In this document: positions 20,180 to 32,769 of the stretch, in pieces
How the letters are laid out: every line of letters begins with the position of its first letter
How positions within the stretch are numbered: the first letter of the stretch is position 1
Translations under genes and position numbers: made by a program
The notes under the pieces: model-generated
Databases searched by the model: none
What the model saw: only the letters and a program-made list of their open reading frames with translations
Told to the model about the DNA's origin: nothing
Assembly (NCBI GenBank): GCA_026182355.1
Contig: JAPFBL010000371.1
Span: 83,501-147,500 of the forward strand
Length of the DNA: 64,000 nucleotides
Direction of reading: 5' to 3'
Source of the DNA: Hermatobates lingyangjiaoensis
Lineage: Eukaryota > Arthropoda > Insecta > Hemiptera > Hermatobatidae

Positions 20180-21440
20180 TAAGCTTCTAAAACCTAATAT
20201 AAATGACGCCAACGCATTAAATAATAGTTTTTTTGACCTAAAATATAATGATTTCATTATAATAAATTTAGAAAGAGAAAATATGATGAATAATCGACGA
20301 GAATATTCTACAGAAAGATTTAGTACATTTATGTAAAACATCATTTCAACATGGCTATTTACAAGTTGTTCTCACTAGGGTCATAAAAATATGTTTTTAT
20401 TATCCTCTTTATTAGAAATGAAATAAGTTAAAGTTTATCTGCATTTATGTGAACATGATTGCATTAAAAAGGAAGATGTTGGATGACGCAGCGAGTCACG
20501 GGTAGTCTAGTATATTTATAAACTAAATGGTTCAGTTATACAGCTGATTGGCTATACTCTGGACAATTTGATAGTAACATTCACTCATACATGCTAAAGT
20601 CGACTACTAGCTTCCGTGTTGCTGTAAGCATTTCCTGTATATATTTCACTTTATTGCTTACTCATTTTTTTCCTAGAATCTGTATTCCATACTTTGTTTA
20701 TTCCTAAACTATTTTATTTGCTTATATTTTTTATCACTTTTTTTTATAGTTATTTTTGTAATTCTAACTAAATAATTTATTTACTTATTATTTGTTTAAC
20801 TATTTAAATGGTTTATGTTTTCATTTTTTGCATTTTTAAGTAAATACCCAATTGGCTTTTCGATGCTTGATATATATTTCAATCTATAAAAATACCTATT
20901 GCTAATTTATATATAATAATTTATTTTATGGTTGTTCCTACCTTCACATGAATACAGTACAATCTAAATCTTACTAAATTTTGTAGGGATACGTGCAATA
21001 AAAAAACCTAGATAAACTGTTAACATATTTTAAATCTGTATAGATATTTGTTAAAAAGAAATAAAAAGGTAAAATGTTTTGTGGAAGGTGAAGTAAACCT
21101 TTTGATGACGGATTGAAGTCCACCTGTCACCGATGGTAGGTAGCTTATACCTCAAACAGATGTCTGACACTAGTCTTCTCCGGTCCATTTCTTTTTAAAA
21201 TCCCAGGGAAATATTTCTCTACAAATAGAGGGGAAATCAAAAAACGTGCTATTTGTTAGAGGTTATAAACATTTTAACCCATGTTCATGTAATAAATTGG
21301 ATGTCAATATCTGTGAATCATATTTATCTAAAAAATTAAATTTCTTTATTCGCCTATAGGCTGGTTGTAACCAATTAAGTTATGAATGAAAGAAATATAA
21401 CCTACATCAATCCAGTTATCGCAAACTATGCTTTGAATTA
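20180..21440. other. AT-rich DNA, nothing recognised
   Basis: No conserved coding or repeat signature seen. Confidence 0.4.
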
Positions 21441-21463
21441 TATATGAATATATATATATATAT

Positions 21464-21718
21464 AGTTCAATGCACATAAAGAAACATAGAGAAATTAAAA
21501 ACGCACTTTTTTACAGTCTCTAATTTTCAGTTGAACCGTCTTCAGGGGAGATAAGGGAGGGAAACCAAATACACTGGTACAGAGACTCCAATCGTTTCTG
21601 TACCAGTGCGCTTGGTTTCCCTCTCTTATCTCTTCTGAAGACGGTTCAACCAAAAATTGAAGACTGTAAGTGTGTTTTTAATTTCTCTATGTTTTTTTTT
21701 GTTATGTGCATAGAACTG
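21464..21718. repeat. PLE-terminus fold-back (family A), ~125-bp arms
   Basis: Arms 21464-21586 and 21594-21718 are inverted copies with a 7-bp spacer, the same organisation as 3097-3364 but more diverged. Both arms keep a CUGAAGA or CCUGAAGACGGUU core. A (TA)n run precedes the left end. Confidence 0.7.
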
Positions 21719-21808
21719 TATTTGTCCTTTTCGGAGCGTATTTTCATCAAAAAAGTGAATATAATATATAATATAAATATTGATAAAAGTATCTACCGTG
21801 GAATAGAA

Positions 21809-22126
21809 ACAAAACTAAAGTTTATCGGGACTCGGTCAGTTCTTCAAGTTCAAATTAAACTCTCATTGCCAACGTTTTGGTTTTTATCTAAAGCAGAACA
21901 CAGTTCAGTGTCACCTGTTCATTCAAACTACAGTTGTAAATATGTGGTTCAAACCACAGACTATTTTTCTTTGTAAAATAATTTGTAATGTAATACTTAG
22001 TTTATCTGTTTCAAAGTTTATACTTCTGCCTATGAAAAAGGTTTTAAATAAAAACCGAAATGTTGGCAATGAGAGTTTAATTTGAACTTGAAGAACTGAC
22101 CGAGTCTCGATAAACTTTAGTTTTGT
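21809..22126. repeat. Inverted pair of PLE termini (family E)
   Basis: About 83-bp arms at 21809-21891 and 22043-22126. Each has GGTTTTAAATAAAAACCGAAA and GGCAATGAGAGTTTAATTT. A third, minus-strand copy lies at 22147-22215. Family E also forms pairs at 49073-49335 and 50503-51307. Confidence 0.65.
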
Positions 22127-22146
22127 ATATATATTTACGTTATCTA

Positions 22147-22215
22147 ATCGGGATTCAGTCAAACTTTCTAGGTTCAAAAATCAAACTCTCATTGCCGATG
22201 TTTAGGTTTTAGTAA
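22147..22215 (-). mobile_element. PLE terminus fragment (family E)
   Basis: Minus-strand copy with GGCAATGAGAGTTTGATTTT and AGAAAGTTTGACTGAATCCC, directly following the inverted pair. Confidence 0.5.
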
Positions 22216-24451
22216 GAATAGTAGGCATACTTTTTTTTACTAAGAAAATGAAATTTACATTATTTAAGGGAAAAACAATCTTAACCATACAAAACCTACG
22301 ACTAGACTAATAAGATAACATTACCAGTGTGTTATTGGTACAATTTGTTTATGTAGAGATTACAGTTATAATTTTAAAAATTTTTATTAATTATATTTTT
22401 TAAGTTAATTGATATGAAAACCTTTCTCTCACAATGAATATGATATAAATATAATTTTCAATATTTTATTATCTTTGATATCTCATTATCAGTGTCAAGG
22501 AGCGTACCATACTTAAAACATATATAACATCTGAACAATTATTTATGATTTAACAAACAGAGCTTCAGTAATTTGAGATTCAGTCAGTTTTTCCTGCTCA
22601 ATTGGCTTGATACAAAATGATTTGTAGATGTTTCTGAACGTACAACAAAAAAGAAAATGATAAACGTGGATCAATCAAGAAAAGTTTCTATACAGATAAT
22701 ATATTTATATTTCAAATAAATATGTAAATAAATATGCATTAGTATACGGACTATATGATTTATTTAATGAATTTAATTCATGGTAATTATGTAATTTTTT
22801 AGGTTTGTCTTTTTTCATAAAAATGTTTGTATGGTAACAAAAGTTATGTGATTTGTGTGGACGTTTATATGTTGTGAAGTTTATAGCTTGTGATACGGGG
22901 AGGCGAGTGGTTGGAGTTCTGATAGGGATTCCTGATGAGATGTTTGTGTTAACCGTTTAAAACACAAATCCTGTGTCTTAAACGTATGAAGAGGCATACA
23001 CGACATTTTAAAGAATTAAGCCTACCGTCTTACAACCTTCGTGTCATTGACTGCCTTTCAACAGGCTCTCACTCCCTCCAAATTAAACCCCTCCTCCGTG
23101 CACGCACGCGCCGCATCATCCCTTACCACCCTCCATCGCACACACGCGCTCACCCTACCTCACCCCCTCCCCACCCTCTAATTTCACAACCACCTTTCTT
23201 TCTCTTTCTCTATCTTTCTTCTTTCTCCCTCTAGTTCGTTTAAGATTCTCAACTGTTTTCCATAAACTTTTCTCTTGAAAAAAAGAAAGCCAAAGTCTTC
23301 ACTTTACGTTCCTATAACCCAACTTGCCCTAAAAGATAAAACAAGACCCTTATTCCATATTAAAAACGAAATATAAATTCCATGAAATCTAAATTTTATA
23401 ATTCTTTTTTTTTTGTACATTCATCTTGGGAACGTCTCCTAAACATACACAAGATTACATTCCGCCTCAGAGATATTACCTACCTTGCAATTTACTTCAG
23501 TCTCCTTCCATCACGACTTTTTATTTAAGTCGTTGCACAGACTTGTCGTCTGCCTTTTACGACCAATCAAAACTCAATATATGTTTACTTTTCTCCTTAA
23601 AATTTCAAGTAGACAGACGATTTTCTTTAATATTTCAGCAGCAGCTGCAGTATGAAATAAAATTCAAAATACAACTTGAAACTTTTTTTATTGCAAGTGT
23701 AATGGGGAAAAGTGAAAAGAAAATAAATAAATATTGATAATGATTTAGAGTTTAGTTATAATGATAATGTGTTTTTCCTACTTATTGTTCAACTTAATTC
23801 AGTGTTCCGTTGTGTTCATCATTGTCTGCCGTAATTCCATTTTATTTCATAAAGTTCTATAAACAAATTTTTACTAAATATTTTATGTTTTTTTGTCTAT
23901 GAGTTTCATTTGCATGAAGTTTCTATTACAAACGTCCTATCTTTCTACAAACACAGAAATCATGCTGGAAACATTAATAGTATTTATTCAGTCTTATTAA
24001 GCGATATAAAACTTCTTATTTTTTGTTTGTACAAAATTGTATATTTGGTGATAGTTACTTTCTTTGTTATTGTTAATCCTAAAAATGTGACATTAGTCCA
24101 GAGTGCAGAACTTTATATTGAACATTTATTCGAAACTTTTAATGAACATTGATTATGCTATTAAAAATACTTAGCCAACTATTTAATAAATAGGAACTGA
24201 TGTTTGATATCATTTACAGCCTCAATATATTTGATGGGATAACCGATTAATTAATATTTTTTTTTGGTAAATGAATTTCATCAATTCAAATAATTGAGAA
24301 ATCAATATAAAAATGTAAACCAATATATTTTAAAATTTTATTTTAAATCTTGTGCGTTTTTATATTTCAGCTAGAAACGTTTTCACACATTGAGCTTTGT
24401 TTTATTTAAATATAGTTAATGGGTTAGTTCCACTGAGGTTAGTAATATTAG
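22216..24451. other. AT-rich DNA with a CT/CA-rich block
   Basis: 23080-23240 is pyrimidine-rich and includes CACACGCG and CCCTCC runs. The open frame at 22986-23234 (+) reads RHTRHFKELSLPSYNLRVID, faintly like the end of a PLE endonuclease, but I cannot support it. No other signal. Confidence 0.35.
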
Positions 24452-24737
24452 AATTAGTAGTAATACTGTCCGTCATACCTCGTAAAGTCTCAGAAAAGCT
24501 CGACCGTTTTGGGTCCGTCCGGATCCCATCTTCAAGAGCAACTAACTGACTGTGTATTTCATTAACCACAAAGACAACACTGATTCCACAATGTAGATGA
24601 CAAGTGTAGGTTGGTTATAGGAAAATGAAATACACAGTCAGTTAGTTGCTTCTGAAGATTTGATCCAGACGGACCCGAAACCGGTCGAGCTTTTCTGAGA
24701 CTTTACGAGGTATGACGAACAGTATTACCACTAATTT
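24452..24737. repeat. Inverted pair of PLE termini (family H), ~112-bp arms
   Basis: Arms 24452-24563 and 24626-24737 with a 62-bp spacer. The right arm (+) has CUGAAGA..GGACCCGAAACCGGUCGAGC, a hammerhead-like core. The left arm is mutated at the same site (CUUGAAGA). Confidence 0.65.
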
Positions 24738-24747
24738 GTTTTATTTG

Positions 24748-24995
24748 TTAGATTAGATTAGATTACATTAGCAGTTTTACAAGAAAACACACATAGACAA
24801 AACATGCCTCATTTTGATACCACACAATGAACGTACTACATTTTGGTTAACTCAATGGTGTTTAGAGTAGAGATCTTTAACGAGTACTTGACATCGTACA
24901 GACTCTAGTCCGACGGCTTAATGTATAAGTGCACGACACGCTCAGATTTATTCACCTTCTACGTGAATAAATCGAGAGACAGAGTAAATTCCATC
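24748..24995 (-). mobile_element. SINE, 5'-truncated, diverged
   Basis: On the minus strand it aligns with the body and tail of the SINE at 34193-34512 (TCGATTTATTCACG, GTACGATGTCA, GTGTGGTATCA) and ends in TAATCTAATCTAATC. The tRNA-derived head is missing. It lies 10 bp from the family H pair. Confidence 0.7.
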
Positions 24996-25980
24996 CCAGA
25001 TATACCATTTCAACGACGAATGTTGTCACTAGTTTAACCTGGCCTTCTCCTTATTTATTAAATAATTAAAAATAATTTGGTATACCTGTTTAAAATTAGG
25101 TAAATAAGAAGTTTTCTGACAACGGATTTTTTGCTTGACTAAATGAAACAAACGTGTTAAAAAAGTAATCAATTTCGAGTTATGAGGTATCGGAAAAACT
25201 ATAATTACTTTTTAAATGATTTATATATTTCTATAGATAAAGAAAAGAATAAAAAAAAATAGTTTTAATTGGAAATTTTTTTCAAAATATTAATATTCAT
25301 TTGGCGTAATGTAGACATGGTTATAAATTATACATTAATTCCAAACAACCTGTTGAAATAGAGCCTCGATTCCCGCACTCTCTCGCCTCCAGTGTTCCGT
25401 GCATGCGTGTCGTGACATGAATCTCATCATCCTAAATTCACTGTTTCATTAAATGTTATTAAGGAATTACTTACAGTGTAAGTAAGGAAGTAAATATTCC
25501 TAAGTCACTTACCCTATATCTTACTGTATTCTTATATGTTTTAATTCTCCGATATTTCAACATCCACTTTTGTTAAAGTAACTGGCAATCTAATATAGTG
25601 AACAGAATTGATTGCCTTTTCATTATAATGGTGGATACTGAAATATTGAAGACTATTTGTTATTACCATTTTTTATTTATTTATGACTCTATATTTCTTA
25701 TTTTGAACAATATCATTTAATTTATTCCAATGATTTATTTAAATTCAACTCAGCATTTACGAAAGCAATAGCCTTGTCTGAATGTTAAATTTTTTTAGAT
25801 CTGAATCTTTTTTTTTTTCTTTTTCTTTATCTTGTCCTGACCATCCTTTGTGCCCTTTTCTTGATTTTTTTTCTTTTAGAATACATTCCTTTCTGCTTAA
25901 TCAACACCAAACCATATATATGACCTTTTCTCTTCTATAGAACTAAATCATTCTGAGAAAGAAACTACCAAGGAACAACG
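24996..25980. other. AT-rich DNA, nothing recognised
   Basis: No coding or structural signal seen. Confidence 0.4.
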
Positions 25981-25984
25981 AATA

Positions 25985-26150
25985 TATCTGCGCACTATAG
26001 TGCACATCGTAACTAGCAATTCCAAACCAGAGGCCTTCTACTGTTTGATTACTGTGCTACTATAACTTGGAATGTCAGTAATTCATCTCAGATATTAAGA
26101 TAGTCTGTACAATAATGAAGTCGTATTGTCGTATTAGTAATGATGTCGTA
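25985..26150 (-). mobile_element. Jockey-like LINE 3' UTR fragment
   Basis: On the minus strand it contains GACATTCCAAGTTATAGTAG, CAGTAGAAGGCCTCTGG and GTGCACTATAGTGCGC, matching 33395-33510 (+) at the 3' end of the Jockey-like remnant. It has no coding part. Confidence 0.65.
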
Positions 26151-26329
26151 TTGAGAATGAAACTGTTTGGCGAAAACGAGTTTATCTCATTCGGAATTTC
26201 TTATTACAGTTAAAATTTAGATTTTTATTTCATATGTCATAATAATATCTTTTTATTTACATATATCAATTCTGACGTATAAGTTTGATACTACAGGTTA
26301 AAAGCATTTCTCATTTAATCACTTCTTAT

Positions 26330-26372
26330 CATTTCTGATGACGAATCAAAATATCAATTAGAGTATATGATT
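26330..26372 (+). other. Degenerate PLE-like core
   Basis: UUCUGAUGACGAAUCAAAAUAUC resembles the family C core CUGAUGACGAAC..GUUCGAAAUAUU with the right side of the stem lost. No flanking repeat was found. Low support. Confidence 0.2.
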
Positions 26373-26584
26373 TATGTATTTTCAGCTGTGTATAATTTAT
26401 AGTTTCATTAAGTAGCATTTTATTGCATTTTGAACTGTATTTATATCAGAACTCGTAAATCACAGAATTATATTTTATGATGAACTGTAACTATAATAAT
26501 AGTAATTTTTATTTTATAAATATACTAGCAATAAGGGGATTTTAGTCTCAATGCGTTGGTTTTTATTTAACGCTAGCTTCGTCG

Positions 26585-26835
26585 AAAATCTGACTTACGT
26601 AACACTTCTATGTGTTGCGTTGTAAAGCATAGAAGCTTTAGCAAAGGGGTTGTTGGTTCGTAGGGCTGCCTTAGGGGTGGTTTTCACCCTAATGGTGGCC
26701 AGCCGAAGGGCCACACGAGCAAGGCAGCAGCCCTGAACAGGAGCTCCCAGCCCTTCACCCCTCAGTAATAGCCTTGCCTCTACCCAGGCCCTCGCCAATT
26801 TCATTTCCACCTGCATCCTTGCCTTTCCATCCAAC
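26585..26835. other. GC-rich island of unknown origin
   Basis: About 250 bp at roughly half GC in DNA that is otherwise mostly A+T. The minus strand has an 80-codon frame without a recognised domain. Sharp composition boundaries suggest an inserted repeat or an exon-sized relic. Function unknown. Confidence 0.35.
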
Positions 26836-26839
26836 ACTC

Positions 26840-28185
26840 CTTATTAAATCGATCTTCATTGATTACCTCGACTTATCACATTGCCACTCGTCCACCATTC
26901 CTTTTCGCTTTTTTTACTCCTTCCTTTAATAAAATCTCTGCATAAAGTCTGGCTGAATTTTACTGCTACTTGATATTCTATCGAGAAAGCTACTAAATCT
27001 ACAAATGTCGTCGTTCTAGTAGGAAAATTGCTCATTTCTAATAGAACCGAGTCACTTTTAACTACAATGAAGATATTCAATCTTCAGTAACAACAACAGC
27101 AAACCATATTAAAAAAAAACTTGCAATTTTGATTGATCCTAGTGACAAAACTAATTTATTTACTTCAGCTGCACTTAAGCAACAACAACAATAATGCTAA
27201 TATAAAAAAAAAAAATAATATTCAACTGAACTAGCGAATATCAACAATTATCTAACATTTTTTATGATTAATATAAAATATTAATTCAGTTATGAAAGTC
27301 AAATATCGCATTTTATCGTTTATTTTAAATAAATTATTTAATAATAGAATTACTAGTGTGTGTATACATATATAGTGAGAAATTGTGCTGTCGAGTTGAT
27401 ATTAAAGCTTTCCTTGATTTTCAGATCAACGAAACATGTTATTACGCTATAATGATAGTCTCTGTATTGGTTGTATTTTTTACTAAAAACCAACTCAGTT
27501 AAAAGGGTTAATTTTCTTTTTTATATTCCACTTCTTTTTCAATGTATATATTTTAAACACGCTTTTTATATGGTTTTAACGGTAAAATGAATGATTTATT
27601 TGTTTTTTAGGTTCAAACTTATTTTTTTAGTAATGGTTGGTGAAATTTATGAGATCGTGTATCATTAAAGAAATATCAGGTGTCTTTGATCTGTAAACAT
27701 CTTTCAACATGTCTTTTGTATGTGAGAATGAATGAGTTATGTATGCGCATGTAAATCTTTGAACTTTTTGACTCTTTCTCTGTGCGTTTGTGTATGTGAG
27801 AGTGTTGACGTGTTCGTGTTCGTGTGCATCCTTCTCACTCTTATTCACACACTCTCTCCCTCTATCTATCTCTCTGGTACATGATAGAGGGAGAGAGAGA
27901 GAAGAGGTACAATATATGCGCTCGTACATTTGTATGTGTGTGTGTTTATTTGTTTGTTTGTTTGTTTGTGTGAGTGTCTATGTGATCAACGATTAATAAT
28001 CAAAGTGCGACGATCAACAAATATTTCACAAATATCAACTGCACGACGTTTTTAACAGTTCCCTACCGGAGGCTCACGACTGATAAAATTTTGACCGGTT
28101 AGCTTTGAAAAGGACTCTGAGAAACGGCAATAATTACACCAATCTATGATGCAAAGGACTTATTTTCGAAGTTTAATAGTCTAAT
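26840..28185. other. AT-rich DNA with (TG)/(CT)/(GA)/(TTTG) simple repeats
   Basis: 27780-27975 holds GTGT, CTCT, GAGAGA and TTTG runs. No gene recognised. Confidence 0.5.
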
Positions 28186-28187
28186 AG

Positions 28188-28584
28188 TCTAGCTCCTAGT
28201 CCATCATGACCATGTAACGCGGAGACACCCCAATTTCCTAGACACTTGGTGTACGATTACTGTTTGAGGGAACCACAAAGACTGGCTCTCATACGTAAGG
28301 TCTTGGTGTGTGGAGAGGAGTGGCCCGTTAGGCCTTCCTCATTAATTAAAAAAGTTTATTATAAGGAATTTCTAAAATTTTTGTACAGCATAAATATTTA
28401 AGAAAAAGATAATTAATTGTTGAATTATGAATGAATGTAAATAAGTTAAAATAAGTGTATTGTAGTGTTAATGAAAGTATTGCATATGTTAATGTAATGT
28501 TAATGAAGTATTGCGTACAATTTGACGATGATGCATGTAATACACAGTGGAACATGCTGAAATAAAATACAAAATAAAAAAAAA
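28188..28584 (+). mobile_element. Poly(A)-tailed retro-insertion, ~397 bp
   Basis: Flanked by the 10-bp direct repeat agtctaatag at 28178-28187 and 28585-28594. It ends with AATAAAATAC (28561-28570) and an A-rich tail, as for a reverse-transcribed polyadenylated RNA. The first 150 bp are less AT-rich (GCGGAGACACCCC, GGAGTGGCCCGTTAGGCC). No ORF is recognisable. It is probably the 3' end of a LINE, or a processed non-coding transcript. Confidence 0.6.
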
Positions 28585-28594
28585 AGTCTAATAG

Positions 28595-29115
28595 GAAACA
28601 AGTTAGTGAATTAATTAATTAAGAGGTAGTTTGTAATAAATGTATTCAAATATGACAAAGAGTTTAAGAGGGAAAATCGAGTTCTGAAAGGTATAATGGT
28701 TATACAATGGTATAAGCGTTATTTTTTAAGAATTGAGATTAAATGATAGGCAAGAATACTTAAATCAGCAGGTCTGTTTTTGTAACCTTTGCTACTACTT
28801 ATTGAACTAGCGATCAACAGACTCACTTTTGAAATCGTGTTCTAAATCCACATTTCTGATGTATGAAAGATCCCACGATAAAAGTCGGGAATAGTAATGT
28901 TCTAATTGTTTGGATATTAGAAAAATACAGATGGTCGTTTTACTTGCAAGAAGGATTTGTTGATACGGTGATATAATACGTGTGTGTTTGTTTGTGGGTG
29001 TGTATATGCTTGTATGTCTGAGTGTGCACGTGTCTACATTTATAAATATTTCAGTTCATGTTTAATACTTAAGTAGTGATGTTTATTTGTAAGAGATACC
29101 AATTCGCGTTTCCAA
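28595..29115. other. AT-rich DNA, nothing recognised
   Basis: TG-rich run at 28979-29030. No other signal. Confidence 0.4.
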
Positions 29116-29118
29116 AAG

Positions 29119-29215
29119 CATTGTTTATACGATTAAATTTCTATATTTGGAGACTATTTCATTAGCTTTTTGCCCTACAATGAGTAAATACCTCATAATA
29201 ACTGATTGCATTATC
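29119..29215 (+). mobile_element. PLE terminus fragment (family L)
   Basis: CATTGTTTATACGATTAAAT and CTATTTCATTAGC match 53125-53215 (+) and 57645-57705 (-). The hammerhead-like part is not preserved here. Confidence 0.5.
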
Positions 29216-30140
29216 TTAGAAGTCTACGAATTATATTGAAAAAAAAAAGCTGCACGATTGAGATTGCACTTATGATTACGATTAGCACATCATCTATAAT
29301 TGGTCAGTGTGAAGTAGTTTTATTTGAGGAATTTTTATGTGTTACCTATACTCATACTTCAAGTTTAATATTTAGTACTGTAATAATAATTCTTGTTAAG
29401 AATTCTAATCGGTACACTTAAAAAAATGCATTTAGGTCGCAGTAAATTTCATTTGTAACATAGTCGGCTATGTTTAAGACGAAAAGCCTATCTAGGTGAA
29501 GTAAACAGTGATAAATAAATGGTTAAGGTGAGAAAGTGGTAATAGAAAAGGTAAGGAGGGTGGCATTTCATTAACACCCAGGGAGCCGTTCTCAGACAGG
29601 CGTGCGCCCAGGGGACACGTCAACTGGAGCAGTGTCTAGCTGTACCGCTCCCACGCACGGCGCTCTCCTCAAAGCACATTGCATAAACCTTAAACAGTGT
29701 CCCTTTTTCTCAGGTTTCTTTTTCGGAAGATGTTTAAAGTTTAGATAATCATCAGGTGAAAATTTTTTCCAATAAAAAATATTAGAAAATGAAATTTTTA
29801 TTGGATGATATATATTGAAACTTCTTAAAAGTCATATGTTCTTAAAGAATTTTGAATTGAAAATTGTGTTAAGAAATTTTTAAACATCATTGCTATCCTT
29901 CTTAAGAGTGGCCGTAGAAAATATATCTCTTAAGTCATTGCTTTCATAGCCCATGTAAGGAGTGAACCGTCCAAACTTGATGTTCCTGCTGCCTGCATTT
30001 TCTGCTAAAGGTTAATTTAATCAGTCAGTCATTATAGACCTTTTTCTATCCATTACAAGATACAAAAAGAATTATACAATGTTATTTACCATGAACATAT
30101 TTAACACTTCAAATAACAAGATTTCACAGTAAAAATGGAT
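29216..30140. other. AT-rich DNA with a GC-rich block at 29570-29690
   Basis: The GC-rich block (GGCGTGCGCCCAGGGG, CGCTCCCACGCACGGCGC) stands out but matches nothing I recognise. The rest is AT-rich and unannotated. Confidence 0.35.
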
Positions 30141-30142
30141 GA

Positions 30143-30212
30143 ACCGTCATCAGGAGAGTTGAGATAGGGACACCAAGCGCACTTGTGAAGCGACGGTTGG
30201 AGACCGTATATA
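30143..30212 (-). mobile_element. PLE terminus fragment (family A)
   Basis: Minus strand: CCAACCGUCGC, CACUUGUG, CUCUCCUGAUGACGGUUCAUC. Related to 3097-3364 but with GAUGA in place of GAAGA; the GAAA side has been lost. Confidence 0.5.
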
Positions 30213-30617
30213 TTTATATTGTATATATAAATAGGAAGTGGGCCTTTTATTTTACATGTTATAATGTATTTTTGCCCTGAATTGAAAAGTACTAATTTCA
30301 ACCAACTTTTGTTTATACTTGTATGCCATGTGTTAATTTGAAAAGCATTAATTATTGGTCGTCAGTTTACCGTAGCAGGTTTAGGTTTGAACAAGAATGA
30401 CAGTTAAGCAGAATATTTGTCTGGTCTTTCCCTTGCTTTTATCATTCTAAATTTTTAAGTTATTTCATTGTCTATATGAATACCTATTATAAGGTTCTTA
30501 TTTTTAATTTTTAACTCACTAACGATGGCAACTGCTTTGTTTTGGTGATTTATATTAACAGACAGATTGTGCTAATTTGTTTCTCACTCTTTTCTTTAAC
30601 CTTTTTCTCTTCATTAA

Positions 30618-31537
30618 CCCTTTCACTGCTAATGACGTATATATACGTCATACATTTATGCATCATCAGTGCTAATGACGTACATATACGTCATACCATA
30701 ATGCATCATCAATAGCTGCTGATGACGTATATATACGTCATACAATTATGCACCATCAGTGCTAATGACGTATATATACGTCAAAGCAAAACTGCCTACC
30801 ACTGCGCTTGACGAATATATACGTTATAGTTTTTTTTTTTTTTTTTGGTATTGCATTGGAAATTTCATCTCAAGTGAATTATACTTGGTTTCTAACAATA
30901 TTTTGCCTGTCTATTTAGGTAATTTTTATTACTGCTAAGAACATCACGCTGGCTACCTGCGGCATTGTATTCTGACCATGCCAGGTCCTAATCCGACCCT
31001 TGGCTCCTTCCTTTATGAAGACCGTGGCAGACCTCAGTCTGCTTTAATGTTAATACATTACATTAAAGTAAGCATGTAACATTACATTTGCCTGTAAGTG
31101 ATTACAAGACAAACCATGTAATCACTTGTGCTCTGCTCCTTCCCTATTTATTCTCGTTTTACTTGTGTTCTGACCCCGGCTTTCGACTTAGATTTCGAAT
31201 TCACCGATTAAAAGCGAGGAAAGAAAGACTATTAAAAAAGATGTTGTTAAATATACCTGTGTTGGAAATTTTCAGTTATTTTAAAAGAAAAAAATTAGTT
31301 ATAGCATTAAATATATTTATATACACACATATATATATAATATATATGTAATATCTACATGTAAAAAAAAAACCTAACATTTTAACTTTGCCTGTGCAGG
31401 TGCAAAGCCCTGATCAAAAAAAAAGGATGGACATTTTAGGTTCTTTGAAAAAAAATGTAGCACAGATTAAAAAAATCTTGTTTTGAAATTCAACCTTCAA
31501 GAATATGAAGTGTTACTATTTAGCAGCGGTGAAAGGG
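30618..31537. mobile_element. piggyBac-type non-autonomous element
   Basis: Flanked by TTAA at 30614-30617 and 31538-31541. The ends are CCCTTTCACTGCTAA and, reverse-complemented at the right, CCCTTTCACCGCTGCTAA. TTAA duplication plus a CCCTTT end is typical of piggyBac. It is 920 bp with no transposase; an 87-codon frame at 31088-31351 is unrecognised. The left subterminal region holds the palindrome array at 30632-30828, absent from the right end. Confidence 0.75.
30632..30828. repeat. Five ~20-bp palindromes, period ~43-47 bp
   Basis: ATGACGTATATATACGTCAT at 30632-30651, with close copies starting at about 30675, 30722, 30765 and 30809. The linkers are themselves similar (ATGCATCATC, CAGTGCTA). 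Each palindrome has two TGACGT half-sites. Plausible transposase-binding repeats, though TGACGT is also the half-site of bZIP factors. Confidence 0.85.
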
Positions 31538-31541
31538 TTAA

Positions 31542-32765
31542 ACAAACTTCTTCTACATTATCCTTCAACACCATAAAATATATCCCTGAAATAATATAAA
31601 ACACATTTCTTTGAGTTCATTTATCTATGTTTTGGGTTTGTTAATTTATTAATATAAAGTTTATTTCTTGTTATATAATTATTGAGTAGGGACGCAATGA
31701 AGAGAGATCTCTTCAAGGGTGGAAAGTTCCTGAATCATCCCAGCTGCCACACAGCTTGCCTTATTAAGAGGAGTGTAAATTGAAACGGATTGGGAAATCG
31801 TTATTTTGGAGGGGGGAGTTTGATTTGTTATTGAGTTGGTTTGTAGCAGATAAGTTTTGAACAAGTTCATAGAGTTCATAGTGTAAGAAGTTATTTCAGA
31901 TATTAATTAAATCGCGGGAGAGAGTAAAAGCAAGTTCATTTCGATTTTAAAAGATAAAAATATCTTCTGTATAGATTTTAGTACATATTTATGTCCATTA
32001 CTCCATTATTTAGCGTTCAATTATTTATCAAAACATTTCTATGTTTCATCTTCAGAAAAAACAACAATTTATAATAAGTTTTATTACTAAAAAGAGACAT
32101 AAATTCTCCTTTATAATAATAAAGGATTGATAATCGTTTAAAATTAGTAGAGTTAAGGAACGACGAGAAATAATGGAGTTTAGAGTAAGAGAATAATAAT
32201 GACCTAGGCAATAAAAAATTTATATAAGCTCATAATAACTTGAAGATATTAATTGATACTTACAAGTAAACCTTTATACTCGTAGACAAAGCTATTGCTC
32301 TTGGCAATACTGATTCAAACTTGAATAGACATTACTAATTTTTATATAGTACTAGTATTATATAGTATAGTATAATACTAAAATCCATATAGTGTAGTAT
32401 TAAATTTTATGTAAAAGGATTCCACTTAACAACAACAATTATCCATATGGAATTACTTTATCTTTTGTTCAATTTATATGATAATTCTGATTACTTATAT
32501 GCAAAAAAAAGTGTGCTACTTTCTTTTGCCTCCAATTATGTTCAGTTATGCAGCTTGATACATATTTTAATCATGTATTAGTGTAATCTACGTATATTTA
32601 CTAACAAATTTACACGATATTTTATAAATACCACTATTCTACTGTTCCTTAGGAGGGTTTTTAATCAAGATATTGCAAAAGGAAAACTATATTAAAGTTA
32701 CGATTTCGTAGTGCGCCTAGAAAATGTGTTCTATTATTAATGGCATGCCAAAAGTATGGCATTTC
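31542..32765. other. AT-rich DNA, nothing recognised
   Basis: No conserved coding region. A palindromic AT cluster lies at 32342-32400. Confidence 0.4.
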
Positions 32766-32769
32766 ACAT

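Noticed and set aside
22986..23234. Possible PLE endonuclease end (HFKELSLPSYNLRVID)
   Set aside because: Only a faint resemblance, no CX2-4C or YIG motif and no terminal repeat nearby; the second half is CT/CA-rich low complexity.
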